DNA of 64,000 bases from CAYFPX01 sp964501915 (lineage in GTDB: Bacteria; Myxococcota_A; UBA796; CAJQPC01), in the NCBI GenBank assembly GCA_964501915.1, contig CAZCVP010000003.1, forward strand, positions 1-64,000. The letters are read 5' to 3'. Of this stretch, positions 47,126 to 55,581 are shown one piece after another. The notes beneath the pieces are model-generated. The model worked only from the letters and a program-made list of their open reading frames with translations. It was not told where the DNA came from and searched no databases. A program made the translations under genes and the position numbers. How positions within the stretch are numbered: position 1 is the stretch's first letter; every line of letters begins with the position of its first letter.

Positions 47126-48255
47126 TGGCCAACCTCGGCTACGTCCAGCTCACCCGCAACTGCCTCCAGCGGTGTCGCTTCTGCTCCAACCCCCCCACGG
47201 GGGTCGGCCTCGACGTCGACGGTCTCCACCACCTCATCGATCGCATGGCCGAGATGGACTACGACGGCATCATCCTCACCGGCGGTGAGCCCAGCGCCTC
47301 GCCGCTGCTCTTCCCGGCGCTGGAGCGGGCCCGCGAGCGGGGGCTCACCAGCCGGATGATCACCAACGGCCAGTACCTCGCCGAGCCGAAGTTCTTCCGG
47401 GCCTGCGTCGACGCGGGCCTGACGCATGTGCACCTGAGCCTGCACTCCTGGCGGCCAGCGGTGCACGACTTCATCACCCGCTACCCGGGGGCCCACGAGG
47501 CCCTCGTCGCGGCGCTGCGGCAGGTGCCGGCGCTGGGCATCACCGCCGACATCAACTGCGTCATCAACACCTACAACGCCGACCACCTCGACGAGAGCGT
47601 CGTCTGGCTCTGCGAGAGCTTCCCCTTCGTGCGGCACTTCGTCTGGAACCACATGGATCCCGACGGCAACCGGGCCGAGGACAACCCCGACTGCGTCCCC
47701 CACCTCAGGGAATTCCTGGTCTCCCTGGAGCGGGCCATGGTCTACCTGGACGGCACGGGCCGCAGCTTCCGGGCCGAGCGGGTGCCCCTGTGCGCGATGC
47801 CGCGCTTCGGCTGGGCCTCCACCGAGACCCGCAAGATCGTCAAGGAGGAGGAGCGCTGCATCCACTTCCTCGACGGCAAGGGCTGGGTCCACCAGGTCGA
47901 GTTCCTGCACGGCAAGGCCGACGTGTGCGGGGACTGCTCCTACGACCCCATATGTGCCGGGCTCTACTCCATGGCCCGGTCCTTCGACGAGCGGGAGCTG
48001 AGCCCGATCTTCGAGCCGATCGGTCCCGTGGTGGAGCGGGTCCTCGGACATCCTGCCTCCCCCGAACTGCTGAGCCGGATCGAGGCTCGCCGGGGTCGGC
48101 GCTCCCCGACCGAACAGCCCACGGAGGCCCGACGAGCGGCCTGGCTGGCCCGTCCGATGGCCTCTCCTCCGGACCTCGCAGCGGCTCCCGAAGCGGTTTC
48201 GGTGACCAGAGACCCCACGACATCTGCTAGAGTGCCCACGCGAGACCGTCCATGA
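47125..48255 (+). CDS. Radical SAM protein 4 of the set
   Basis: 376 residues. Cys13, Cys17 and Cys20 (NCLQRCRFC), ILTGGEPSASPLLFPAL, MITNGQYLAEPKFF and HVHLSLHSWRPAVHDF. A C-terminal cysteine set (ERCIHFLDGKGW, DVCGDCSYDPICAGLY) matches SPASM/twitch clusters. It is translationally coupled to gene 3 upstream and overlaps the following lipoprotein start by 4 bp (ATGA). The extra lipoprotein linkage suggests a cell-envelope target, which is inference. Confidence 0.88.
   Translation: MANLGYVQLTRNCLQRCRFCSNPPTGVGLDVDGLHHLIDRMAEMDYDGIILTGGEPSASPLLFPALERARERGLTSRMITNGQYLAEPKFFRACVDAGLTHVHLSLHSWRPAVHDFITRYPGAHEALVAALRQVPALGITADINCVINTYNADHLDESVVWLCESFPFVRHFVWNHMDPDGNRAEDNPDCVPHLREFLVSLERAMVYLDGTGRSFRAERVPLCAMPRFGWASTETRKIVKEEERCIHFLDGKGWVHQVEFLHGKADVCGDCSYDPICAGLYSMARSFDERELSPIFEPIGPVVERVLGHPASPELLSRIEARRGRRSPTEQPTEARRAAWLARPMASPPDLAAAPEAVSVTRDPTTSARVPTRDRP
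48225..48233 (+). promoter_or_regulatory. Extended -10 promoter of the Ig-repeat lipoprotein
   Basis: TGC-TAGAGT lies inside the end of radical SAM gene 4, 18 bp before the lipoprotein ATG. Confidence 0.4.
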
Positions 48256-50558
48256 CTGCTCTTCTCCTCTTCTCCTTGCTGGCCTGCCGTGACGATGGTC
48301 TCGTGGTCTACGAGACCCCTCCGATCGTCAGCATCGAGACCCCCGCGGACGGTTCCTCCTTCTACGAGGGCCAGGAGGTGCTCTTCACCGCCGTGGTCGC
48401 GTCGGGGGGCACGGCCTCCGTGACGGACCTCACCACGCGCTGGGTCGTCAACGACAGCCCCCTGTGCGACTCCACCGCCGTGCCCCCCGACGGTGTGGCG
48501 ATCTGCACCGGAACGCTGGAGTCCGAGGGCGAGTACATCGTGCAGGTCAAGGCGGTCGATCCCAGCGGTGCCACCGCCGAGGACTCGATCATCGTCTACG
48601 TCCAGTACAACAACCCGCCGACCGTCGAGATCCTCAGTCCGGCGGCGGGCGACGTCTTCGGTGTCGGCCAGCTCGTGGTGCTCGAGGCCCAGATCCTGGA
48701 CCCCGAGGACGAGCCCACGAGCCTCCAGGTCGTCGTCGAGAGCAACGTCGAGGGTGTGCTCTCCGGTGTGCCCGAGAGTCCGTCGTCGGCTGGTGACTGG
48801 GCCGGTGGGACCCAGGACCTGACGGCGGGTTCCCACCTGCTCACCATCACGGCTTCGGACTCCGTCGGCAAGACCGGCCAGGACACCGTCACGGTGCTGA
48901 TGAACAACCGGCCGTCGGCGCCGACCGTGGCGATCGATCCCGGCAACCCCGTCTCCGAGGAGGCGCTGGTCGCGACCATCACCAGCCCGGCGATCGATCC
49001 CGAGGGCGACGCCATCACCCACCGCTACGACTGGTACGTGGACGGCAGCGTCTACAGCTCTTCGAACTCCCCCACCGTGCCCCTGGGTGTGGTCCAGCGC
49101 GGCGAGTACTGGGAGGTCCAGGTCTTCGCCAACGACGGCTACAGCGACTCGGCGCCCGGCTCCGACAGCGTCACCATCGGCAACAGCCCACCCAGCCTCG
49201 ACTCCGTCACCATCACCCCGTCGGGAGCGGGGACCCTGGACGACCTCACCTGCACCCCGGTGGGCTGGCACGATCCCGAGGGCGACGCCGAGAGCTACGA
49301 CTTCGTCTGGTACCACGACGGCACGGTCGACACCGACGAGACCACCGACTCCTTCCCCAACGAGAAGCACGCCAAGGGCGACGAGTTCCGCTGCGAGGTC
49401 ACCCCTTCGGACACCTGGGCCATCGGTGACACCGTGTCCAGCTCCACCCTGACCATCCAGAACACCCCGCCCACCCAGCCCACGGTCATCATCGATCCCA
49501 CGGCGCCGGAGCCCGAGGACAGCCTCTACTGCGACATCCTGACCGCTTCGACGGACGACGACGACGACAGCATCAGCTACTACTACGCTTGGTACGTGAA
49601 CGGCGTGCTGAACGCCGAGACCACGAATGTGCTCAGCGCCGACCAGACCGAGCACGGCGACACGATCGAGTGCGAGGTCATCCCCAACGACGGCGAGGAC
49701 GACGGGACCGCGGGCACCTACGTGGTCAACATCACCGACGCCACGGCGCCGGATCCGCCCGTCCTGGACGACCCGGACCCCTACATCAACGAGGACAACC
49801 TCGACATCACCGGCACCTGCGAGGCCGGCTGCGACCTCACCTACTACTTCACCGACGCCACCGGTTCCTGGACCGAGGTCGGCACCTGCGAGAGCGACGG
49901 CACCCTGACGCTCCAGGTCTACCTGACCCGCGGCTACGAGACCACGGGCTACGCCACCTGCACCGACTCGGCGGGGAACACCTCGGGGAACTCGAACACG
50001 GTGACGATGCAGTCGTGTTCGGTGGAGGACACGTATGAGAACACGTCGGGGTATGGGGACTCGGGGGCGAATGCGGTGAATGAGTGGAGTACGTTGACGG
50101 ACGACGAGACCTCGACGGTCGAGACCATCACCGCCAACGCACTGACCTCCTCCGACGAGGACTGGTACGTGTTCTCGACGAACGACACGACGACCAGCAA
50201 CGAGGAACAGTTCAACCTCCAGATCGACATGACGTCCGGCACGAGCACCTACAGCTTCGACGTCTACAAGGGCTCCCCGACCGGGGCCATCTGCACCGGC
50301 TCCGAGAAGAACTGCACGGGCTACGCGACCTCGTGCACCGAGTTCGAATTCTACAACGAAGACAACGCCATCACCCAGGACGGCGCCTCCTCGACCTACC
50401 ACTCGACCGCCAGTCCTTCCTACCTGTGCGGTGACGCTGCCCAGAACGAGTGCCCCGACTACTCCGATAGCTGGTACATCAAGGTCACGAGAAACGGAGG
50501 CGTCTCCGACTCCTGTGACCACTACGAGCTCGAAGTGAGCATGTCGGCCCGCCCATAG
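48252..50558 (+). CDS. Large Ig/PKD-repeat lipoprotein
   Basis: 768 residues. The signal peptide MTALLLFSLLAC ends in a lipobox (Cys12), so the protein is anchored to a membrane, probably outward. About six Ig/cadherin-like units follow, each opening with N-x-P-P or N-x-x-P-S and containing D-P-E-G-D (IDPEGDAITHRYDWYVDGS, HDPEGDAESYDFVWYHDG). The last 180 residues form a separate domain (SVEDTYENTSGYGDSGAN, then SDEDWYVFSTND...VYKGSPTGAICTG) like PPC-type C-terminal domains of exported proteins. A 95-bp patch at 50005-50100 has different codon use from the rest. Confidence 0.85.
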   Translation: MTALLLFSLLACRDDGLVVYETPPIVSIETPADGSSFYEGQEVLFTAVVASGGTASVTDLTTRWVVNDSPLCDSTAVPPDGVAICTGTLESEGEYIVQVKAVDPSGATAEDSIIVYVQYNNPPTVEILSPAAGDVFGVGQLVVLEAQILDPEDEPTSLQVVVESNVEGVLSGVPESPSSAGDWAGGTQDLTAGSHLLTITASDSVGKTGQDTVTVLMNNRPSAPTVAIDPGNPVSEEALVATITSPAIDPEGDAITHRYDWYVDGSVYSSSNSPTVPLGVVQRGEYWEVQVFANDGYSDSAPGSDSVTIGNSPPSLDSVTITPSGAGTLDDLTCTPVGWHDPEGDAESYDFVWYHDGTVDTDETTDSFPNEKHAKGDEFRCEVTPSDTWAIGDTVSSSTLTIQNTPPTQPTVIIDPTAPEPEDSLYCDILTASTDDDDDSISYYYAWYVNGVLNAETTNVLSADQTEHGDTIECEVIPNDGEDDGTAGTYVVNITDATAPDPPVLDDPDPYINEDNLDITGTCEAGCDLTYYFTDATGSWTEVGTCESDGTLTLQVYLTRGYETTGYATCTDSAGNTSGNSNTVTMQSCSVEDTYENTSGYGDSGANAVNEWSTLTDDETSTVETITANALTSSDEDWYVFSTNDTTTSNEEQFNLQIDMTSGTSTYSFDVYKGSPTGAICTGSEKNCTGYATSCTEFEFYNEDNAITQDGASSTYHSTASPSYLCGDAAQNECPDYSDSWYIKVTRNGGVSDSCDHYELEVSMSARP

Positions 50559-52691
50559 ATGACCTCCCCGCACCCCTGTGCAACAGTCTGGTGCTCGGTC
50601 CTGCTCCTGGGGAGCGTCGGGACGCTCGACGTGTCCTGCATGCCCACCAAGGACGACTACCTGAACCTGCGGGCCCACCTGGAAGACCTCGACGGCGACG
50701 GGGACCGCAACGAGCTCTACGGCGGTTCGGACTGCGATGACCAGGATCCAGACGTCCACGGTGCGGGGATCGAGACCTGCGACGGCGTCGACCAGGACTG
50801 CGACGGAACGATCGACGAAGACGCCATCGACGCGACGACGTGGTTCGCGGACTCGGACGGGGACGGGTTCGGGACGCCCGACCTCGCGTGGACGGCCTGC
50901 GAACAGCCCACCGGGTTCGTGACCGACGACTCGGACTGCGACGACGACGATGCAGCCCTGAACCCCGGGACCGTCTGGTTCGCCGACGGAGACGAGGACG
51001 GCTACGGGCTCGATGACTACACGACTCTTGGCTGCGAGCCTCCCCCCGGCTACTCCAGCACGCCCGGCGACTGCGACGACAGCGACGGGGAGGTGTACCC
51101 CGGTGCCGTCGAGGTGTGCGACGACCAGGACAACGACTGCGACGGCACGACAGACGGTGAAGACGCCGTCGACCGCACCACCTGGTACCGCGACGCCGAT
51201 GGGGATGGCTATGGAGACGAGGAGGTCTCCGAGCTCACCTGTCCGCCAGGGGATGGCTGGACCGAGGTCCCCGGCGACTGCGACGAGTAACGCGAGGACA
51301 TCAACCCAGCCGCCGAGGAGGTGTGCGAGGACCGCCGCGACGGTGACTGCGACGGCACACCGGCGGGCTGTGTTCCGACAGGCGTGGTGGGGGTCGACGA
51401 GGTGGCGTTTCCCATCCTGTCCCCCGTCGACACGGGCGGCGCGACCTTCACCGCCTGGGCCGCGCTCGACAACGGGACGTCTCCCGACGGACTGCTGCTG
51501 GGCATCTCCGATGGTGGCGGCTCCCTCTACCGCATCCACCACTGGGGCACTCCACCGAGCTCGATCACCTTGAGCGAGGCCGACCAGCTCCTGACCGGTG
51601 GTCCCGACAGCAGCTACTTCCCGGCCGCGATCACGACGATGCGAGACCTGGACGGGGACGGCCGCGACGAGATCGGCGTCAGCGACAGCGGGACCGGGTC
51701 AGGCGCAGGCGCCGTCTACGTCTTCCAGAGTGGATGGTCCGGCGTACCGACGGTCGATGACGCGGACTGGATCGTGCGCGGGGACCAGGCGAAGGACTAC
51801 CTGGGCACTCGGGTGACCGCGGGCGACGTGCTGGACGGCGACGGCCAGGACGACCTCGTCGCCTCGGCCATCGGCGCCACGGGCGACCAGGACGGGGCGG
51901 GGGCTGTCTACGTCTTCGAGCTGGCGGAGCGAGGCGAGCTGGCCATCGGCGAGGCCGACCTCACCGTCCACGGCGCCGTTGCAGGCGACGGAGCCGGTAC
52001 GGCGGCCGTCGTGGCGGGCGACCTCGACGGAGACGGCTTCGACGACCTGGCGATCGGGTCACCGGGAGCGACCCTCGGCGGTTCGAACCCCATCGGCAGC
52101 GTCCAGATCATCCTCGGTGGCCGAGGGGGAGTGATCAGCGCCGTGGACGTCGACGCCACCCTGGAGCCGGGTGAGGCCGCGGGACTGGGCAGTGGACTGG
52201 CTCCGGGAGGCGACACCAACGACGACGGCTAGGCCGACCTGCTCGTGGGAGCCACGGACTACTCGGGCGTGGCTTCGCAAGCCGGGGTGGTGTTCGTCGT
52301 CCAGGGCCCCGTGACGGCCGGTGCACCGGATGACATGGCGGCGGGGAGCCTGCTCGGCGAGTCGCCCGGCGGCTTCTTCGGGACGCAGGTGACAGGCGGG
52401 GTGGACCTGGACGATGACGGTCATCCCGACGTCGCCGTCCACGAGCCCTACGCCGACGACCCCGCGGTCTACCTCTTCCTGGGTCCCCTCGAAGGTGCTC
52501 GCCTGGCCTCTGGAGCCATGGCTCGCATCGAGGGCACGCCGACCAGTGGCGGCCTGGGACCTGGGAGCGCGGCCACGCTGGTGCCGGACATGGACGGCGA
52601 CAGCTACGGGGAGCTCCTCGTCCACGCACCTCGGTACGCAGACGGACTCGACCAGGCCGCCGTGTACATCATCGAGGGCTCGGGGATCTGA
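50559..52691 (+). pseudogene. MopE-type/FG-GAP repeat surface protein, broken by two in-frame stops
   Basis: A single reading frame of 711 codons interrupted by TAA at 51288-51290 and TAG at 52230-52232. The first part has a weak signal and four MopE-type units (SDCDDQDPDVHGAGIETCDG, DQDCDG, GDCDDSDGEVYPGAVEVCDD). After the first stop the repeat continues unbroken (INPAAEEVCEDRRDGDCDG) into FG-GAP/integrin-like propeller repeats (DLDGDGRDEIGVSDSG, DLDGDGFDDLAIGSPG). The TAG replaces the Tyr of the conserved NDDGYADLLVGA. The gene begins one base after the upstream lipoprotein's stop and ends at the MITE-like element. Confidence 0.8.
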
Positions 52692-52852
52692 CACTGCTGA
52701 CCGGTCAGGTCGATGGCATCTCGCTTGCCCTCCGCCGCCCTGCCGACCCCGCCTCGCCTCGACGTGACTCGGCCACGCCAGCGGCTCCGCGTGGCCAACA
52801 GGACGGCGGATCGCGGCGCGATCCACTCGATCGACCTGACCGGTCAGCAGTG
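52692..52852. mobile_element. 161-bp MITE-like element with 23-bp terminal inverted repeats
   Basis: The ends, 52692-52714 and 52830-52852, are perfect 23-bp inverted repeats, each containing the palindrome CTGACCGGTCAG. The element is flanked by TGA at 52689-52691 and at 52853-52855, consistent with a 3-bp target duplication. The left copy is the stop codon of the FG-GAP gene. No transposase is encoded. Confidence 0.8.
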
Positions 52853-52999
52853 TGACGAACCCCCGACACCCCCCCTGTCGGAGGTTGACACCCCGACCCT
52901 TCCGGACCCGCCTCCCAGGCCGATCCAGCTCGTCTCGCCCCCCCCAGCTCCCCCGGCACGGGCCTTGCTCTTCCGCCGGCTCCCCCCTGGAGGTGAGAC
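52853..52999. other. Non-coding stretch between the MITE-like element and the MopE-like ORF
   Basis: 147 bp, C-rich, with no convincing coding frame. TGGAGGTGAG at its end serves as the Shine-Dalgarno of the ORF at 53000. Confidence 0.4.
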
Positions 53000-53296
53000 A
53001 TGGACGGAAGATGGCTGGCGTGGCTCCTGCTCCACGCCGGAACCCCCGAGATCCCCTACGACGGCATCGACCAGGACCTGGACGGGTCCGACCTGGTCGA
53101 CGTCGACGGCGACGGGCACGCCTCGATCCTCGTCGCCGGTGGCACCGACTGCGACGACCGGCGCGCCTGGGTGAACCCGGACGCCTGGGACGCACCGCGA
53201 GACGGAGTGGACGCCGACTGCGACGGAGACGACCCCAATGGCCCGTTCGTTCGACCCCGGTGGCGACGCCGCGGGACGAGGAGGAGGCAGTCGTGA
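53000..53296 (+). CDS. Small MopE-like Asp/Cys-rich protein (possibly a remnant)
   Basis: 98 residues with a good Shine-Dalgarno (TGGAGGTGAG). After a short hydrophobic start (WLAWLLLHA) it reads YDGIDQDLDGSDLVDVDGDGH and GGTDCDDRRAWVNPDAWDAP...DGVDADCDGDD, two MopE-type units, then an Arg-rich tail. It is much shorter than related proteins and overlaps the RAYT transposase start by 4 bp (GTGA), which implies translational coupling. It may be the remaining 5' part of a larger surface protein. Confidence 0.6.
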   Translation: MDGRWLAWLLLHAGTPEIPYDGIDQDLDGSDLVDVDGDGHASILVAGGTDCDDRRAWVNPDAWDAPRDGVDADCDGDDPNGPFVRPRWRRRGTRRRQS

Positions 53297-54192
53297 CCCC
53301 GGTAGCCTGGCACACCGTCGCCCACGCCCGCACCGGGCGACTCCCCCTCGACGCCCCGGACCAGGCGCTCTGGCTCTGGTCGCGGCTCCAGCTCCGGTAC
53401 CCGAGCGCACTGGCCGCCACGCTGATGCCCAACCACCTGCACCTTGTGACGCCCGAGGAACCCGAGCCGCTGGCTCCCCTCCTCCGGACCTTCTCCCGGC
53501 AACACCACCTGGGCGAGACCTGGGACCTGGAGGGCCCCCCGGAACCCATCCTAGGCCTGGACAAGCTCGCCCGACAGCTCCGCTACGTCGAGCTGAACTC
53601 CTGCCGGCCCTTCCTCCACGAGGGACGGCGCTGGCGCCTCGTCGACGACCCGCTGTGCTGGCCCTGGACCACCCACCGCGACGTGGTGGGTGCCGTGGTT
53701 CGACCCTGGGTGACCTCGGAGCGGCTGTGCCAGCAACTGGGCTGGCCGGCCAAGGACTTCCTCGCCTCGTGGCATCGCTACGTGAGCGCGGACCGGTGGA
53801 CCTCCCCTCAGGGCCAGGCGCTCCCGCGTCTGTTCGTGCCCGAACGCGGTGCCCTGCCGGACCTCGCCGACCTGAGCGACGCGACCTGCGCCGCGCTGCG
53901 ATGCCTGCCCGAGGCCGTCCAGCGACGCGGCCCGGCCCGCGACCTCTTCCTCGACCTGGCACTCCTCGGCGGCTGGAACGACCTCGACCTCCTGGCCGAG
54001 GTCTGCGACGTCACCCAACGCACCCTCCAGCGGCACCGGCGGCGGCGGCAGCGCCCCGGACTGCTCGAGGCCCGCTTCTGCCTCGGCGACACACGCCTGC
54101 GCCTGCCCCCGGTGCGCCGGGCCGGCTGGCGGCCGGTCTCGGCGACGCTGAAGGCCAACCCTGCGCACGCCCCGGCGCGAGTGTCGCTCTGA
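53293..54192 (+). CDS. REP-associated tyrosine transposase (RAYT, IS200-like fold)
   Basis: 299 residues from the GTG at 53293 with GAGGAGG upstream. Y1/HUH signature: hydrophobic strand then ATLMPNHLHLV (the His-x-His of MPNHLHL) and LRYVELNSCRPFL (matching RYIxLNPVRA). A C-terminal HTH region (DLLAEVCDVTQRTLQRHRRRRQRPGL) follows. Single-stranded DNA nucleases of this type cut beside REP hairpins. Two REP-like hairpins begin exactly at its stop codon. It overlaps the preceding ORF by 4 bp. Confidence 0.85.
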   Translation: MTPVAWHTVAHARTGRLPLDAPDQALWLWSRLQLRYPSALAATLMPNHLHLVTPEEPEPLAPLLRTFSRQHHLGETWDLEGPPEPILGLDKLARQLRYVELNSCRPFLHEGRRWRLVDDPLCWPWTTHRDVVGAVVRPWVTSERLCQQLGWPAKDFLASWHRYVSADRWTSPQGQALPRLFVPERGALPDLADLSDATCAALRCLPEAVQRRGPARDLFLDLALLGGWNDLDLLAEVCDVTQRTLQRHRRRRQRPGLLEARFCLGDTRLRLPPVRRAGWRPVSATLKANPAHAPARVSL

Positions 54193-54258
54193 GCGACATT
54201 GGCGGGCCCACACGCCCTTGTGGAGACCTGAACGTCGCGCTGAGCGACATTCAGGGGC
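54183..54258. repeat. Two REP-like hairpins downstream of the RAYT gene
   Basis: GTCGCTCTGAGCGAC (54183-54197) and GTCGCGCTGAGCGAC (54234-54248) are palindromic stems, each followed by ATT, spaced 51 bp apart. Between them CCACA (54209-54213) and TGTGG (54219-54223) form a further hairpin. The first contains the RAYT stop codon (TGA at 54190-54192). Confidence 0.75.
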
Positions 54259-54279
54259 CGGCGTCGCCGCGGGGGGGCC

Positions 54280-55560
54280 TCAGGCGGCGCGGCGGCGGCG
54301 CCGCGCCACGACCAGCAACGTGAGCAAGGCGAACCCCGCGCCCGGCGCCGTCCCGCGGGTCCCGCAGCCGCACCAGCCCTCGACCTCGATGTCGCCGGGG
54401 TCGAAGCCGGGGCAGCGCTCGTCGATCTCCCAGTCGTCGTCTGCGTCGGCGGGCACGTCGTCCTCGCTGGCGTAGAGCCCGTCCCAGGTGACGGTCACCG
54501 TGTCTTCCAGGTCCCCCAGGGAGACCCGGACCACGGCCGACCGGGTCCCGTAGCTCTCCGACGGGGGGTCGCAGACGTCGAGGATCCAGGCGTAGTCGGC
54601 CTGGTAGCCCTCCTCGGTGGCGAAGGACTCGACCACCACGTCCCCCTCGTCGAGGTGCCAGGTGACGGGCGGACCGAACACGACCTCGCGCGCGGCGTCT
54701 CGGGCGACAGCCCGACCCCCAACGGGGGCCAGGCGCTCCCCGTCGGACTCGTCCCAGTCACCGATCCCGATCACCAGCTCGAGCTCGGTGATGTCGTCGA
54801 CGTCCACGCCCACGAGCTGCCCGGCCACCCAGGTGTTGCCCGCGACCTCGAGCCCGACCTGGACCTGGCCCCCGAGGGGCACGGCGACCCCGATCTGGGC
54901 CTCGCCCACCCGCTCGTGGTCCAGGGCGCTGCCGTCGAGGGTCTCGACCTGGAAGGAACCGTCCTCGCTGTGCCAGCCCACTCCGGCGCCCCCCACACCC
55001 TGGAAGAGGGCCACGTCGATGGCCACCGGCGTCTCCGCCACGACCTGCGCCACCTCGTGGTCGGACAGCTTCCAGTCCGCCGGCCAGCCCACCTCGGAGA
55101 CCGGCTCCAAGAGGTCCTCGGCGGCGTCCTCCAGGTGGCTGGAGAAGGCTCCGTGGACATCGATCGGGTCGACCACCGGCAGGGTCGAGGTGTCGCTGAC
55201 GAAGGTGTCCGCCCAGTCCCCCTCGCACCCGGCCGGCTCCAGCTCGACGACGGCCTCACCGGGACCGTCGAACCCGATGCAGCCGTCCTCGCCCACAGAG
55301 GCCGCGCCGCTGGCCCCCCACTCCAGGCAGGCCTCGGCCTCCTGGGCCCAGGCCGCCCGGTCCTCGTCCGTCTCGGGACATGCCTCCCCCAGGCAGGCCG
55401 CCGTGAGACAGGCGTGGGTCCCGGCCAGGATCGGCCCCCCCGCGTAGACACCGCCCGTCTCCAGGGTGAGGCCCGGATCGCCCAGGTCGTAGGCCCCCCC
55501 ATCGCTGGCCCAGTGGTCCGTCTCGCAACCCGCTGCCAGCACGAGCAGCACTCCCAGCAT
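54280..55560 (-). CDS. Lipoprotein with MYXO-CTERM-type C-terminal sorting tail
   Basis: 426 residues. The N-terminal signal has lipobox LAAGC (Cys12). The mature domain is rich in paired cysteines (HACLTAACLGEACPETD; EACLEWG) and beta-strands. The C-terminus reads GWCGCGTRGTAPGAGFALLTLLVVARRRRRAA: Cys-Gly-Cys-Gly, a hydrophobic helix and an Arg run, the MYXO-CTERM pattern used for surface anchoring in Myxococcota. The combination of both anchors is unusual. GGAGG precedes the ATG, with TAGGAT upstream. Possibly co-transcribed with nothing else; the neighbouring minus gene ends 21 bp before. Confidence 0.8.
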   Translation of the reverse strand: MLGVLLVLAAGCETDHWASDGGAYDLGDPGLTLETGGVYAGGPILAGTHACLTAACLGEACPETDEDRAAWAQEAEACLEWGASGAASVGEDGCIGFDGPGEAVVELEPAGCEGDWADTFVSDTSTLPVVDPIDVHGAFSSHLEDAAEDLLEPVSEVGWPADWKLSDHEVAQVVAETPVAIDVALFQGVGGAGVGWHSEDGSFQVETLDGSALDHERVGEAQIGVAVPLGGQVQVGLEVAGNTWVAGQLVGVDVDDITELELVIGIGDWDESDGERLAPVGGRAVARDAAREVVFGPPVTWHLDEGDVVVESFATEEGYQADYAWILDVCDPPSESYGTRSAVVRVSLGDLEDTVTVTWDGLYASEDDVPADADDDWEIDERCPGFDPGDIEVEGWCGCGTRGTAPGAGFALLTLLVVARRRRRAA

Positions 55561-55581
55561 GGCACCACCTCCAGCGCCATC

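Noticed and set aside
47964..51542. 1,192-codon antisense frame over the Ig-repeat lipoprotein and MopE gene
   Set aside because: Same reason: repeat-rich D/T/G codons in the sense strand leave the antisense frame open. The sense strand has signal peptides and domain motifs.
50559..52691. Stop-codon reassignment as explanation for the two internal stops
   Set aside because: TAG and TAA end other good genes here (for example TAG at 8231, TAG ending the symporter at 15021, TAA at 42064), so the genetic code is standard.
52713..53174. Plus-strand ORF running out of the MITE-like element
   Set aside because: It starts inside the terminal inverted repeat region, has no coding bias and is unrelated to any motif.
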